Shown here one piece after another: positions 34,594 through 43,317 of a stretch of 55,207 nucleotides of DNA (its first letter is position 1; every line of letters starts with the position of its first letter). This DNA comes from Paracoccus spongiarum. Lineage in GTDB: Bacteria; Pseudomonadota; Alphaproteobacteria; Rhodobacterales; Rhodobacteraceae. The stretch is from positions 1 to 55,207 of the forward strand of contig NZ_JAVAMQ010000020.1 of assembly GCF_030732095.1 (NCBI RefSeq), given 5' to 3'. The notes beneath the pieces were generated by a model that searched no databases, was not told the origin of the DNA, and saw nothing but the letters and a program-made list of their open reading frames with translations. Made by a program: the position numbers and the translations under genes.

Positions 34594-35574
34594 GATCATC
34601 TCCTGCTTGGGGTGGGGTGGTGAAAGGGTTTGGCGCTGCGGCGCGAGAGCGATCGGCATTGCCGGGCGGCCGAGACTGTCGGCGAAGGCGCGGAAGGCGG
34701 CGCGGGGATCGGCGACGGCATCGACGAGACCGGCCTCGACAGCCGCCGCGCCGCGAAACACTGCCGCTTCTGTGGCCAGCGCCGCCTCTTTGCCGAGCTT
34801 CGCCCCGCGCCCAGCGGCAACCGTCTCGGCGAAGAGCATGCGCAGATCCTCCAGCTCGGCTTGCAGCCGGTCGCGAATGCCGTCGGGCAGGGCGGCATAG
34901 GGATTGCCATCGGCTTTTTGGGCCCCGGCATGGATCAGCGTCACCGCCACACCCTTCTGGGCCAGCATGCCGGACATGTCGGTATGCATGGTGATGACAC
35001 CGATGCTGCCCGCCGCCCCGGTGCGAGGCAGGGCGATGCGGTCGGCCTGCGAGGCCAGCGCGTAACCGGCCGAGAGCGCATTTTCCGCCAAGAAGGCGTG
35101 AACCGGCTTTGCATCGCGCGCCGCGCGGATGCGGTCGGCCAGATCGAAGGCCCCGGCCACCTCGCCACCAAAGCTGTCAATCTCGAGCGCAATGCCGCGA
35201 ACGGCGGGGTCGTGGACCGCCGCTTCAATCTGGGCGGCGAGGCACTCATAAGAGGTCACGCCCGAACTCTGGCCGATCCAGGCGCCGCGATGGACCAGCG
35301 TTCCGGCAATGGCGATCACCGCCACGCCATCGATGACCGGGAACGGCGCATCGGCATCATCGCCATGCCGCCCGACCAGATTGCCGCCGATCAGCGAGGC
35401 ACGGGCCGTCTGACGCGCGGCGATCAATTCCGGTTCTGCGACTGTCGCCCCATCAAAGCGAATTTCCTGTCCGGTGATGCGGGGCCCAAGTCCGGAGAGA
35501 AAGGCCAGTGCCTTGGCGGGGGCAATCATCAGCGGCGTATCGAAGGCGCGCTGGGCGATCTGGACGTGGTGCAT
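34192..35574 (-). CDS. S49 head maturation protease
   Basis: 460 residues. SppA/lambda gpC-like Ser protease domain at about 75-310: VAVIAIAGTLVHRG, ALEIDSFGGEVAGAFDLADRI, catalytic Ser expected in NALSAGYALASQADRI, and GSIGVITMHTD. The C-terminal 130 residues are Ala/Pro/Glu-rich and helical, serving as scaffold. It trims scaffold and portal in the prohead. Start overlaps the portal stop by one base. Confidence 0.93.
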   Translation of the reverse strand: MHHVQIAQRAFDTPLMIAPAKALAFLSGLGPRITGQEIRFDGATVAEPELIAARQTARASLIGGNLVGRHGDDADAPFPVIDGVAVIAIAGTLVHRGAWIGQSSGVTSYECLAAQIEAAVHDPAVRGIALEIDSFGGEVAGAFDLADRIRAARDAKPVHAFLAENALSAGYALASQADRIALPRTGAAGSIGVITMHTDMSGMLAQKGVAVTLIHAGAQKADGNPYAALPDGIRDRLQAELEDLRMLFAETVAAGRGAKLGKEAALATEAAVFRGAAAVEAGLVDAVADPRAAFRAFADSLGRPAMPIALAPQRQTLSPPHPKQEMIMSDQTDDDARTPEQQAPAPTQTAASTAQEPAGVPHAPGAAATTTPVDATADAIRAEAAEVASICAQAAKLGVTLDAADAVRRGIGPDALRGQILDSLAAKSEASGILASAPAPTNKPSPLVAAVRKSADSASR

Positions 35575-37088
35575 CAGCGGTCCTCCCCGGGTTTGGCACC
35601 GTCATCGTCGTCGGCTGGGTCGGCGACACGGTCTTCGTCATCGTCCTTGCCATTGCTGACGTCCGTGCCATCGCCAGCTGCCTCACCCTTCGGCCCCTGC
35701 GCGGGCGAGCCTGGGCGGCGGAAATCGAGGCCCAGCGCCGCCTCGCGGTTGCGCTCGGCCGCGATCTCGCGATCCACCTGTTCGGCGTCATAGCCGCGCT
35801 CGGAGATGGCCTGGCTGCGGGATTTGAGGCCCGCCTCGATCTGCAGGATCTCGGCCGAGGCGTCCTTCATCGGATCGACCCAGTCCCAGCGCGTCGGCAG
35901 CCAGCTGACGGATTGGTATGCCCGCCGGTCGCGGTCATAGTCTGGCAGGTCGATGGCGCCCGAGAGCACCGCCAGATCGAGCCAGCGCTGCCAGACCGGT
36001 CGGCAGAGCTGATGGACGATCACGCTGTGCTGGATCGCCGAGACCCGGCGCCGAAAATCCAGCAGCGCGACGCGGGTATTGGAAAAGTTGCCGCGCGCCG
36101 CATCGCCGGTCAGATAGGGGTAGGGAATCCCCAGCGCCGCCGCGATCTGCAGCAATGTCCGGTATTGAAAGGGCTCATAGGTCGAGCCGGAATCCGGAGT
36201 CGCGGGTGTCGAGACATCCTCGCCCGGATCCAGACGCACGACCTGGCCCGGTTTGACCTCCAGATCCTCTTCGGCCGGTTCCAGGGGCGTTTCCGGGGCG
36301 GGCGAGGTGATGAACATGGCGAACATCGCCGCGGTCTTCTTTCGCTCCAGTTCGGCATCGTCATAAAGATCCAGCGTGAAGAGTTTCACAATCGCCGGGG
36401 CAAAGCGCGAGACGCCGCGCAGCTGACCTGCCTCGACCGGGTCCAGCACATGAATGATGTCGCTGGCCGACACGCGGACCGTTTCGCCCACCAGCCCCGG
36501 ATCGGTCATGTCGCCGGGATGACGGCGCAGGAGGTGATAGGCGATCCGCCTGCCGATGCCGTCGAATTCGATGCCCGCCCGGATGGACCCGCCGCCGGGC
36601 AGTTCGCGGTTCAGATCCATCGGCAGCATCTCCGAGGGCAGCATCTGCAGCTGCAGCGGCACCGACAGCCCGTCCTCGGGGCGGCGAGGACGCAGCCGCA
36701 AGAAGACCTCGCCCGCCAGGAACAGTTCCCGGGCAGCGCGGCGTTGGAGCCCATAAAAGTCCGTCAGCCCTTCGGCATCGGCCTCGTCGGTCCAGGCGAG
36801 CCACAGCTTTTGCAGCGCCTCCTTTTGCGCGGCATTGGCGATGGAGGAGGAGGGCTTGATCCCGTCACCGACGACATTGCTGGCGAAGGCCTCGACCGCC
36901 CCGGATGCATAGCCATTGTTCCGGGCCAACCAGCGGGCCCGCGCCGTGATGGTTTCGCCCGCGCCCGCGATCAGCGTGTTCACATGGGCACGGGAGGCTC
37001 GGAAGCCGCGCAACCGGCGATGCGACTGCGCCGCGTCGAACCCGCCAATGATCGCGCCAAGCCTCTGACGGATGCCGTCGAATGCCAT
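35574..37088 (-). CDS. Portal protein, lambda gpB family
   Basis: 504 residues. Motifs: RARWLARNNGYASGAVEAFASNVVGDG, YGLQRRAARELFLAGEVFLR, HVLDPVEAGQLRGVSRFAPAIVKL. The C-terminal 50 residues are acidic. It forms the dodecameric DNA channel. The gene follows gpW by 3 nt. Confidence 0.96.
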   Translation of the reverse strand: MAFDGIRQRLGAIIGGFDAAQSHRRLRGFRASRAHVNTLIAGAGETITARARWLARNNGYASGAVEAFASNVVGDGIKPSSSIANAAQKEALQKLWLAWTDEADAEGLTDFYGLQRRAARELFLAGEVFLRLRPRRPEDGLSVPLQLQMLPSEMLPMDLNRELPGGGSIRAGIEFDGIGRRIAYHLLRRHPGDMTDPGLVGETVRVSASDIIHVLDPVEAGQLRGVSRFAPAIVKLFTLDLYDDAELERKKTAAMFAMFITSPAPETPLEPAEEDLEVKPGQVVRLDPGEDVSTPATPDSGSTYEPFQYRTLLQIAAALGIPYPYLTGDAARGNFSNTRVALLDFRRRVSAIQHSVIVHQLCRPVWQRWLDLAVLSGAIDLPDYDRDRRAYQSVSWLPTRWDWVDPMKDASAEILQIEAGLKSRSQAISERGYDAEQVDREIAAERNREAALGLDFRRPGSPAQGPKGEAAGDGTDVSNGKDDDEDRVADPADDDDGAKPGEDR

Positions 37089-37091
37089 GGA

Positions 37092-37304
37092 TCAGAGCCC
37101 CTTCGTGGCCACGGTGCCCCAGCGCCGACGGCGGGTCGAACCGGACGCGCGACTGATGCGGGATTCCAGATCGGCGATGGCAGCGGCCAGTTCGGCATCC
37201 GAGCCATAGGTCAGGGTCTTTCCGTCATAGCTGACGCTGCGCAGCCCGCTGAAGCGCGCTTCCTGCAGCGCACTCAGCAGCGCCCGCATCCGGTCGATCT
37301 CCAT
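37092..37304 (-). CDS. gpW-like head-tail adaptor
   Basis: 70 residues, a typical length for gpW: MEIDRMRALLSALQEARFSGLRSVSYDGKTLTYGSDAELAAAI then a basic tail. It plugs the portal before tail attachment. Lies between terminase and portal genes as in lambda (A-W-B). Confidence 0.92.
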   Translation of the reverse strand: MEIDRMRALLSALQEARFSGLRSVSYDGKTLTYGSDAELAAAIADLESRISRASGSTRRRRWGTVATKGL

Positions 37305-37307
37305 TTC

Positions 37308-39341
37308 TCACCTCATGAAACGCGGTGTATAGGTTTGCCGCTTGCGGCGTGGCATGGTCGGTGGCGCGCCCGCCTGACGGACAGGCGGGTCGATTGCGGG
37401 TTCGGCGGTGTCGCTGATCGCTGTCTCGGGTGCAGCGACACCCGCCTGGTCTTCCAATTGCCGCCACATCCGTTCGTCCCAGCGATCCGCGCCCATGATC
37501 CAGGCGGCGGCACGGGCATAGACGCGGGTGTCGAGCGCCTCGTTGCGTTCCCGCAGCTTCTGCCATTCCTGACGCCCGTAACCGCGCTTGTTCCGGACCG
37601 TGACCAGTTGTTCGGCCACCAGCTGCTTCAGCCATTCGCTGTCGGCCCAGTCCGGCAGATGGATCATCCCCGGCGGATCGGGCTGATCCTCTTCAGGCCG
37701 TTCCAGCCGCAGCAACCGATAGGTCTCGATCTTGAAGGTGGCCGTGGCCACCGACCAGAGCCGGGCGCCTCGCCGCAGGCGTTTGCCGCCCACCGTCGCA
37801 TCGACAAAGGTTGGCCCGGAGACCGGCGTGGCCCGGTTGAAGCCTTCGAGCCCTTTTACCGGCGCGACTTGATCGAAGCCTTGGGCCCGCGCCCAGGCAT
37901 AGACCGCCGCCGCTTCATAGCCGGTATCGATGGCGAGCTTTGCGATGGGCATGACCGCGCCATGCGCATGCTGCCATGTGCGGCCGAGCAACTTGGTCAG
38001 CTCCGCCCATGCCGCTGGGCTGTCAGGACCGCCCGGGATGACGATGTGATCGATGAGCCAGCTTTGCAGTCCGCGTCCCCAGGCCCAGGTATCGACCTCG
38101 ATCCGGTCTTTCTGGATATCGGCTCCGGCGGTCAGGAAGAGACCGCCCTCCGGGATCTGGGCGCCAAAAACTTCCCGCCGGTCGGCCAGCCGCTGCCATT
38201 CCGGCGCCTCGCCGCGCTCGACCCAGGTCTCGCCCAGCAGCGTGTTGCGCGCCGCGCGCAGCATCTCGTCATTGCCTTGCGCGGCCAGCCATTCCCGGGC
38301 GATCTGTTCCCAGCTTTTCCAGCCGATGGGCGAATAGAGCGCCGAGAGGTGATAGCCGACATGATGCGGATCGGCGGCGCTTGCGGTCGCGCGCCATTCG
38401 CCCGCTTCCAGCATGGCGGTCTTGTGATGCTCGGCGATCAGAGTGTCGCAGGCGTTGCAGGCATAAGCCGCCGTTTCCGGCCGACCCTTCTCCCAGCGCA
38501 GGCGCTCGAATTCCAGCCATTGCATCACCCCGCAATGCGGGCAGGGGACGAAAAAGCGCCGCTGATCGCTGGCCTCGAATTCCTGCTCGATCCGGCTCAG
38601 CCCCCGGATCGTCGGGGTCGAGACCAGAAACACCTTTCGGCGATGCGCAAAAGTGGTGCTGCGCGCCTCGGCCAGCGTCACCGGATCGCCCTCCTCATCG
38701 GCGGAGGGCGGATAGGCGTCGATCTCGTCCAGAAACAGGTAGCGCGCGGGCATCGACCGCAGACCGGTGGCCGAGTTCGCCCCGGTCAGCACCAGAATGC
38801 CGCCTGGAAACTCTTTCGACAGCATCGAATTGCCTGCATCGCGGGACCGGGCCGGGCTGATGCGTTCACGCAAGGCGGGACTGTCCGCGATCAGCGGATC
38901 GAGCCGCCCGCGTGAGGCGCGCTTGGCCATCTCGACCGTCGGCAGCACCGCCAGCATCGGCCCCGGCGCATGGTGGATGACAAAGCCGATCCAGTTGTTG
39001 CCAGCCTCGGTCGCCCCGACCTGCGCGGCTTTCATGAAGCTGATCCGCTGCGCCGGATGGCCGGGCGAGAGCGCATCCATGATCTCGCGCAGATAGGGCG
39101 TCCGCGCGGTGCGGTAGCGCCCGGGCTCGGCTGCTGCGCGGGATGAGAGCCAACGATGCTTGTCCGCCCATTCGGACACGGTCAGATCGGGGTCGGGCCG
39201 GATGCCGCGCGACCAGGCGCGCAACATGTCCTCGGCGCCATCGAAACTCAGATCGGGTCCGGTATCGTCGTCATCGGTCCCATCGTTATGGGTCAAGCGC
39301 GACCTTGAGGTCGGCGAGGGCGGCAAGCTGGTCTCGGACAT
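37308..39341 (-). CDS. Terminase large subunit, lambda gpA family
   Basis: 677 residues. ATPase: Walker A-like FMKAAQVGATEAGNN, Walker B LFLDEIDAYP, EEGDPVTLAEARSTTF and coupling motif. A zinc-type CPHC ... CNAC pair follows (about residues 270-300). The nuclease domain starts near TAGADIQKDRIEVDTWAWGRG. It cuts and packages genomes; gpA-type terminases generally use cos sites. Overlaps the small subunit gene by 56 nt. Confidence 0.97.
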   Translation of the reverse strand: MSETSLPPSPTSRSRLTHNDGTDDDDTGPDLSFDGAEDMLRAWSRGIRPDPDLTVSEWADKHRWLSSRAAAEPGRYRTARTPYLREIMDALSPGHPAQRISFMKAAQVGATEAGNNWIGFVIHHAPGPMLAVLPTVEMAKRASRGRLDPLIADSPALRERISPARSRDAGNSMLSKEFPGGILVLTGANSATGLRSMPARYLFLDEIDAYPPSADEEGDPVTLAEARSTTFAHRRKVFLVSTPTIRGLSRIEQEFEASDQRRFFVPCPHCGVMQWLEFERLRWEKGRPETAAYACNACDTLIAEHHKTAMLEAGEWRATASAADPHHVGYHLSALYSPIGWKSWEQIAREWLAAQGNDEMLRAARNTLLGETWVERGEAPEWQRLADRREVFGAQIPEGGLFLTAGADIQKDRIEVDTWAWGRGLQSWLIDHIVIPGGPDSPAAWAELTKLLGRTWQHAHGAVMPIAKLAIDTGYEAAAVYAWARAQGFDQVAPVKGLEGFNRATPVSGPTFVDATVGGKRLRRGARLWSVATATFKIETYRLLRLERPEEDQPDPPGMIHLPDWADSEWLKQLVAEQLVTVRNKRGYGRQEWQKLRERNEALDTRVYARAAAWIMGADRWDERMWRQLEDQAGVAAPETAISDTAEPAIDPPVRQAGAPPTMPRRKRQTYTPRFMR

Positions 39342-39891
39342 GGGCTTCCAGCACCCTCTGCAGCACCCCGGTGCCGATGCTCATTGCTTCCCCGGTGGTC
39401 TTTTCCATCTCGGCTGAAAGCTCCGCCGCCATGATCGCGGCGACGCGCGCGGGCCAGGTCACCCAGGCATCGCGCTCCTGACGGGCCAGCCGGAAGACCA
39501 GTGTCTCGGCCCGGGCCCGGTCGACCAGCACGCCCTTCTTTTTCTGGATCGCGATCTGGCGCTCCTGCGCCTGATAGACCGTCAGCGCCGTCCGGGCCTT
39601 CAGATAGGAGGACGAGTCGCCCGGGCCGCTGATCGATGGGGCGGTGAGGTTATCGGCGGGGCGGGTCGGCCTTTCCGGTGGCGTCGATGAGGTTGCCTGC
39701 CGTGCGGTGCCACCGTTGGACCGGTTCTGCTGATCCGGGTCTGTCGTGGCCCCGCGCCTTGCGTCCGAGGCCGCCGCGTCGATGGAGCCATCGGCGAAGA
39801 GGACCAGCCGGCCGCTCTTGCGCGCCTTCTGCACCCCGCCGCGCGACAGCCCGGCATGGGCCGCATAGGCCCGCTCGCTCATGCCCTGCAT
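39286..39891 (-). CDS. Terminase small subunit-like DNA-binding protein
   Basis: 201 residues. N-terminal winged-helix-like region (ERAYAAHAGLSRGGVQKARKSGRLVL), a low-complexity linker about 50-95, and helical C-terminus (RARAETLVFRLARQERDAWVTWPARVAAIMAAELS). Same layout as Nu1-type small subunits; first gene of the leftward morphogenesis run. Confidence 0.88.
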   Translation of the reverse strand: MQGMSERAYAAHAGLSRGGVQKARKSGRLVLFADGSIDAAASDARRGATTDPDQQNRSNGGTARQATSSTPPERPTRPADNLTAPSISGPGDSSSYLKARTALTVYQAQERQIAIQKKKGVLVDRARAETLVFRLARQERDAWVTWPARVAAIMAAELSAEMEKTTGEAMSIGTGVLQRVLEAHVRDQLAALADLKVALDP

Positions 39892-39914
39892 CGGCGCTCT
39901 CCCGGTTGATTATA

Positions 39915-39931
39915 AAGCAATGATATTGCTT
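39915..39931. promoter_or_regulatory. 17-bp operator palindrome in divergent promoter region
   Basis: AAGCAAT-GAT-ATTGCTT, perfect 7-bp arms, in an AT-rich patch between the terminase genes (leftward) and DUF6900 gene (rightward). A natural place for control of late transcription; the binding protein is not known. Confidence 0.6.
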
Positions 39932-40011
39932 GTGATTTACTTGATATGGTCGCGGATCAGAGCGAATCTGATGGTGCGACAGAGATGCAACTCACCACCG
40001 GAAGCCTGATC

Positions 40012-40200
40012 ATGACCCGACCGAACCAGACCGCCACCGACACCCTGCTGACCGACATCGCCCAGCGCCATTTCCACGGGCTGGAGACGCTGGAGACCCG
40101 GAACCGCGACGCACTGGATTTCCACGATGTCGCGGTCTGGGCGATCCGGCACGCGCTTGAAGAGGCCTATGCCGCAGGCCTCGCCGCCGCCACGAAATGA
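40012..40200 (+). CDS. DUF6900 small protein
   Basis: 62 residues from MTRPNQTATDTLLTDIAQRHFHGLETLETRNRDALDFHDVAVWAIRHALEEAY. Matches the DUF6900 family of small helical proteins found on alphaproteobacterial phages and plasmids. First of three rightward genes; no known function. Start at 40012 preferred over 39946, since the family begins here. Confidence 0.8.
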   Translation: MTRPNQTATDTLLTDIAQRHFHGLETLETRNRDALDFHDVAVWAIRHALEEAYAAGLAAATK

Positions 40201-40214
40201 ACCGGAGTATCGAC

Positions 40215-40442
40215 ATGACCCTCAAACCCGCCCGTACCAATGACGCCGCCCTCGCCGCCTTCATCGCGAAGAAAGCGGAAATCGACGCGATGCTGGCCCG
40301 GCTGCAGGCGTTAAGCGCGAACCATTTCGGCACCGATCCCGAGCAGGTGAACTGGGGCCATGTCGGCAGTCTCGAATATCAGGCGAACCTATTGCAACAA
40401 ATCAGCGACTTAGCTTTTGGCGAGGGCGAGCACGCGGCCTGA
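40215..40442 (+). CDS. Small hypothetical protein
   Basis: 75 residues (81 if started at ATG 40197, which overlaps the DUF6900 stop). Helical, charged: NDAALAAFIAKKAEIDAMLARLQALSANHFGTDPEQVNWGHVGSLEYQ. Conserved-looking partner of DUF6900 and DUF3489 genes; not recognised beyond that. CGGAG precedes 40215. Confidence 0.7.
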   Translation: MTLKPARTNDAALAAFIAKKAEIDAMLARLQALSANHFGTDPEQVNWGHVGSLEYQANLLQQISDLAFGEGEHAA

Positions 40443-40537
40443 CAGGCTGGCCTGCGCCGACCGCTGTGCCCCGGATAGCGGGGCCCGCCTCCGTAGAAGC
40501 CGACCGCAGCACGCGGCGGCGATGCACGGAGCCAGCC

Positions 40538-41068
40538 ATGACCAAGCTCACCGACACCCAGACCCTGATCCTGACCCGGGCCAGCGCCCGGCCGGGCAAT
40601 CTTGCCCTGCCGCTGCCGGAGGGGCTGCATGGCGCCGCCGCGAAGATGGCCGTCGGTCGGATGATCAAGCTCGGCTGGCTTGAGGAAGTGGAGTCCAATC
40701 TCAGGCGCAAGCAGCCGCTCTGGCGCGAAACCGGCGACGGGCATGGCACCACGCTGATCGCCACCGATGCCGGGCTGGACGCCATTGGCATAGATCCGGT
40801 GGTGGTCAGGACCATGGCGGCGCTGCGGGACGCCAAGCCCGAGGCTATCGCCGCCGCCCAGCGCCCGGGCACGAAACAGGCCCAGCTGATCGCCATGCTG
40901 GAGCGCCCTGAAGGCGCGACCATCGCCGAGATCGCCGAGGCGACGGGATGGAAGCACCACAGCATCAGGGGAGCTATATCAGGTGCGCTGAAGAATAAGC
41001 TGGGGCTGAACGTCACCTCCGAGAAGGTTAAAGACAGGGCGCGAGTCTATAGTTTGAAAAGCGGATAA
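40538..41068 (+). CDS. DUF3489 domain protein
   Basis: 176 residues. The C-terminal 70 residues contain RPGTKQAQLIAMLERPEGATIAEIAEATGWKHHSIRGAISGALKNKLGL, the DUF3489 winged-helix-like signature. N-terminal half (LTDTQTLILTRASARPGNLALPLPE) is also typical. Probably DNA-binding; common in this class on phages, plasmids and islands. Start at 40538 has AGCC upstream and fits the family. Confidence 0.88.
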   Translation: MTKLTDTQTLILTRASARPGNLALPLPEGLHGAAAKMAVGRMIKLGWLEEVESNLRRKQPLWRETGDGHGTTLIATDAGLDAIGIDPVVVRTMAALRDAKPEAIAAAQRPGTKQAQLIAMLERPEGATIAEIAEATGWKHHSIRGAISGALKNKLGLNVTSEKVKDRARVYSLKSG

Positions 41069-41098
41069 AACCAAGTTGCTGCGCTTGGTTGGGCGACA

Positions 41099-41509
41099 TC
41101 ATTTACTGAGTAGAATGGAACGACCAGCGGAAATCGCCATGCAGAGCAAAGCGATGCCAAACGAAAGTCCGGCGAGCATACCGAGAGATACCGAGCCTAA
41201 ATTTAGCCGATTAACGTTGCAGTCGAAAAAAGGGACCGATTTGTAAACGACGCATCCGCCGGCAGCAGCGATGTAGATTACACTTCCGCCGCCAAAAATT
41301 AGCGCCATAAATAGTAATGACCATGCCGAAAACATCAGCATTCTGACAAGTCTGTCGGCTTCATGCGTTTTCGTTATTTTCTCAGAGAATGCTATTGATA
41401 TTACCAATGTCCCAGAGGTCAAGGTTAAGAATTTAGTCATCAGATCTTTGATTTCTGTATAATTGTAAGTCATAAAAATTATCTCATTCGAACTCAGAAG
41501 GTTTTCCAT
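41099..41509 (-). CDS. AT-rich small membrane protein (moron)
   Basis: 136 residues with three or four membrane segments (FLTLTSGTLVISIAFS, LMFSAWSLLFMALIFGGGSVIYIAA, SLGMLAGLSFGIALLCMAI). Start at 41509 follows AGGAG. Its base composition is much lower in GC than all neighbours, and it stands alone between the DUF3489 gene and the methyltransferase gene, so it looks acquired separately. A membrane-acting exclusion or effector role is possible but not shown. Confidence 0.75.
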   Translation of the reverse strand: MENLLSSNEIIFMTYNYTEIKDLMTKFLTLTSGTLVISIAFSEKITKTHEADRLVRMLMFSAWSLLFMALIFGGGSVIYIAAAGGCVVYKSVPFFDCNVNRLNLGSVSLGMLAGLSFGIALLCMAISAGRSILLSK

Positions 41510-41690
41510 TTCTGTTCTCCTGAAGTGCCTAAAGTCGGCAGGTTGCTGAAGTCGCAACTATGTTCAATATTGTTCACCTAATCAATAATTTAACAATAGC
41601 ACTCGTAAGCTGCTGTTCGAGTAGGTGGGCGTCTCAAAGGTTCTGCCTTTACGCGGCACGACGGTAGATAAAGCCTAATCGTTCTCGGTC

Positions 41691-42944
41691 TCATTGCCGG
41701 GTGGCGGTCAGGTCGGCATAGCTCTGGTCGGTGCCATCGAGAATGGCGGATTGGCCCGTCAGGTTCTGCCAGCGGGTGATGGCGACATCGACATAGGCGG
41801 GGTTCAGCTCGATGCCGTAGCAGACCCGGCCGGTGGTCTCTGCCGCGATCAGCGTGGTGCCTGACCCCATGAAGGGCTCATAGACAGCCTGCCCGGGGCT
41901 GGAATTGTTCAGGATCGGGCGGCGCATGCACTCGACCGGCTTCTGGGTGCCATGCACCGTTTCCGCATCCTGATCGCGATTGGCGATCTGCCAGAGCGTC
42001 GTCTGCTTGCGATCCCCGGCCCAATGGCCCTTGCCGCGCTTCTTCACGGCGTACCAGCAGGGTTCGTGCTGCCAGTGGTAATCGCCCCGGCTGAGGACCA
42101 GTCGATCCTTGGCCCAGATGATCTGCGAGCGAATATCGAACCCGGCGGCGATCAGGCTGTCGGCGACGGTCGTGGCATGCAGTGCACCATGCCAGACATA
42201 GGCAACATCCCCCGGAAACAGTGCCCAGGCCTCGCGCCAGTCGGCCCGGTCGTCGTTCAGAACCTTGCCCGTGCGCTTCGTCTTGGCCGCACCCGTGGCA
42301 TTGCGCCATGCCGGGTCATAGTCGACGCCATAGGGTGGATCGGTGACCATCAGCAGTGGGCGGACATCGCCGAGCAGCTTTGCGACGACATCGGCGCTGG
42401 TGCTGTCGCCGCAGATCAGCCGGTGGGCCCCAAGCAGCCAGAGATCGCCCGGCACCGAAACCGGGTCGGTGGGCGGCTCCGGAACATCGTCTTCGCCCTC
42501 GGCGGCGCCATCCTCCGCCAGATCGGGATCCTGCAGCAAGGCCTCCAACTCGTCGTCGGCAAAGCCCAGCAACGACAGGTCGAAATCATCGGCCAGCAGC
42601 TCGGCAACCTCGTCGCGCAGCAGCGCCTCGTCCCAGTCACCGAGTTCCGTCAGCTTGTTGTCCGCGATGCGGTAGGCGCGGCGCTCGGCCTCGTCGAGAT
42701 GGCCGAGCCGGATCACCGGCACCTCCGCGAGCCCCAGTTCGGTCGCCGCCAGCACCCTTCCGTGACCCGCGATCAGCTCGCCATCGTCGCCGACTATGCA
42801 GGGCACGGTCCAGCCGAAGCGCGCCATGCTGGCGGCGATGCGCGCCACCTGATCGGGCCCGTGCATCTTTGCGTTCCGGGCATAGGGGCGCAGCCGCTCG
42901 ATCGGCCAGAACTCGATCTGGCGCGGCGCGAAGGTGAGGTCCAT
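41691..42944 (-). CDS. ParB-like/N6-adenine DNA methyltransferase fusion
   Basis: 417 residues. Residues 1-130 are a ParB/Srx-type domain (PIERLRPYARNAKMHG, GDDGELIAGHGRVLAA). Residues 170-410 are a beta-class methyltransferase: catalytic TDPPYG at 201-206 precedes the SAM motif FMGSGTTLIAA and GIELNPAYVDVAITRW. No restriction partner is present, so it is an orphan phage enzyme. Its 5' region has five GANTC sites in 111 bp. Start at 42944; the frame to 43169 runs through that repeat region and is rejected. Confidence 0.93.
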   Translation of the reverse strand: MDLTFAPRQIEFWPIERLRPYARNAKMHGPDQVARIAASMARFGWTVPCIVGDDGELIAGHGRVLAATELGLAEVPVIRLGHLDEAERRAYRIADNKLTELGDWDEALLRDEVAELLADDFDLSLLGFADDELEALLQDPDLAEDGAAEGEDDVPEPPTDPVSVPGDLWLLGAHRLICGDSTSADVVAKLLGDVRPLLMVTDPPYGVDYDPAWRNATGAAKTKRTGKVLNDDRADWREAWALFPGDVAYVWHGALHATTVADSLIAAGFDIRSQIIWAKDRLVLSRGDYHWQHEPCWYAVKKRGKGHWAGDRKQTTLWQIANRDQDAETVHGTQKPVECMRRPILNNSSPGQAVYEPFMGSGTTLIAAETTGRVCYGIELNPAYVDVAITRWQNLTGQSAILDGTDQSYADLTATRQ

Positions 42945-43317
42945 GGGGCAGGGTCGTCCTGTGGTTGGGTGGCTTCCAGCAGGTGGCTTCCTGCTGGCTT
43001 CCGGTCGTGGTGGCTCCCGCAAAGTGGATCCCGGAATCCACCTTGGAATCCAGCGGGAATCCACCCTGCGGAGGCAGCTAACGCCTTGTTTTTTTTGATG
43101 GAAACGGCGCTCTGGTGGCTCAAGTGGATTCCGCCTGGATTCCCCGGTGAAATCGCCTGACGCTGGCAAAGTTCCGCGCTGCGCCCCCCCGAATACGGAT
43201 CGCGCCGGGGAGGAACCAAGGCAGGGGGGTAGGGCTGGGGGGTCTGACGGGAAGAGCGCCTGTTCTCCGGGCGCTCGTCTTCGATGCTTGGGTTATGAGT
43301 CAAGAGGGGCACGAATG
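42945..43317. other. Repeat-rich gap upstream of the methyltransferase gene
   Basis: No gene seen. Holds three TGGCTTCC repeats (42970, 42984, 42995), the GANTC cluster 43033-43143, a T8 tract near 43089 and a G-rich run at 43207-43242. Confidence 0.6.
43033..43143. promoter_or_regulatory. Cluster of five GANTC sites
   Basis: GGAATCCA at 43033, 43045 and 43056, then the inverse TGGATTCC at 43125 and 43136. All contain GANTC, the CcrM methylation site. Spacing of 11-12 bp puts sites on one DNA face. One site would be expected in about 256 bp. Confidence 0.7.

Noticed and set aside
35508..38915. Very long rightward open frame of 1135 codons opposite portal and terminase
   Set aside because: It is antisense to firmly identified genes, as are similar frames at 22429-24315, 6968-8392 and 218-1588. 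High GC in third positions leaves such shadows without stops; the products have no domains and odd Pro/Arg/Gln composition.
41569..41582. GTTC-AATATT-GTTC as an SOS box upstream of the membrane moron
   Set aside because: The spacer is 6 nt; the alphaproteobacterial LexA box needs 7. It may still be part of the promoter.
43207..43242. G-quadruplex in the gap before the early hypothetical gene
   Set aside because: The G-runs are there (GGGG, GGGGGG, GGG, GGGGGG), but the first loop is too long for a firm four-tract motif and G-rich runs are frequent in this DNA.
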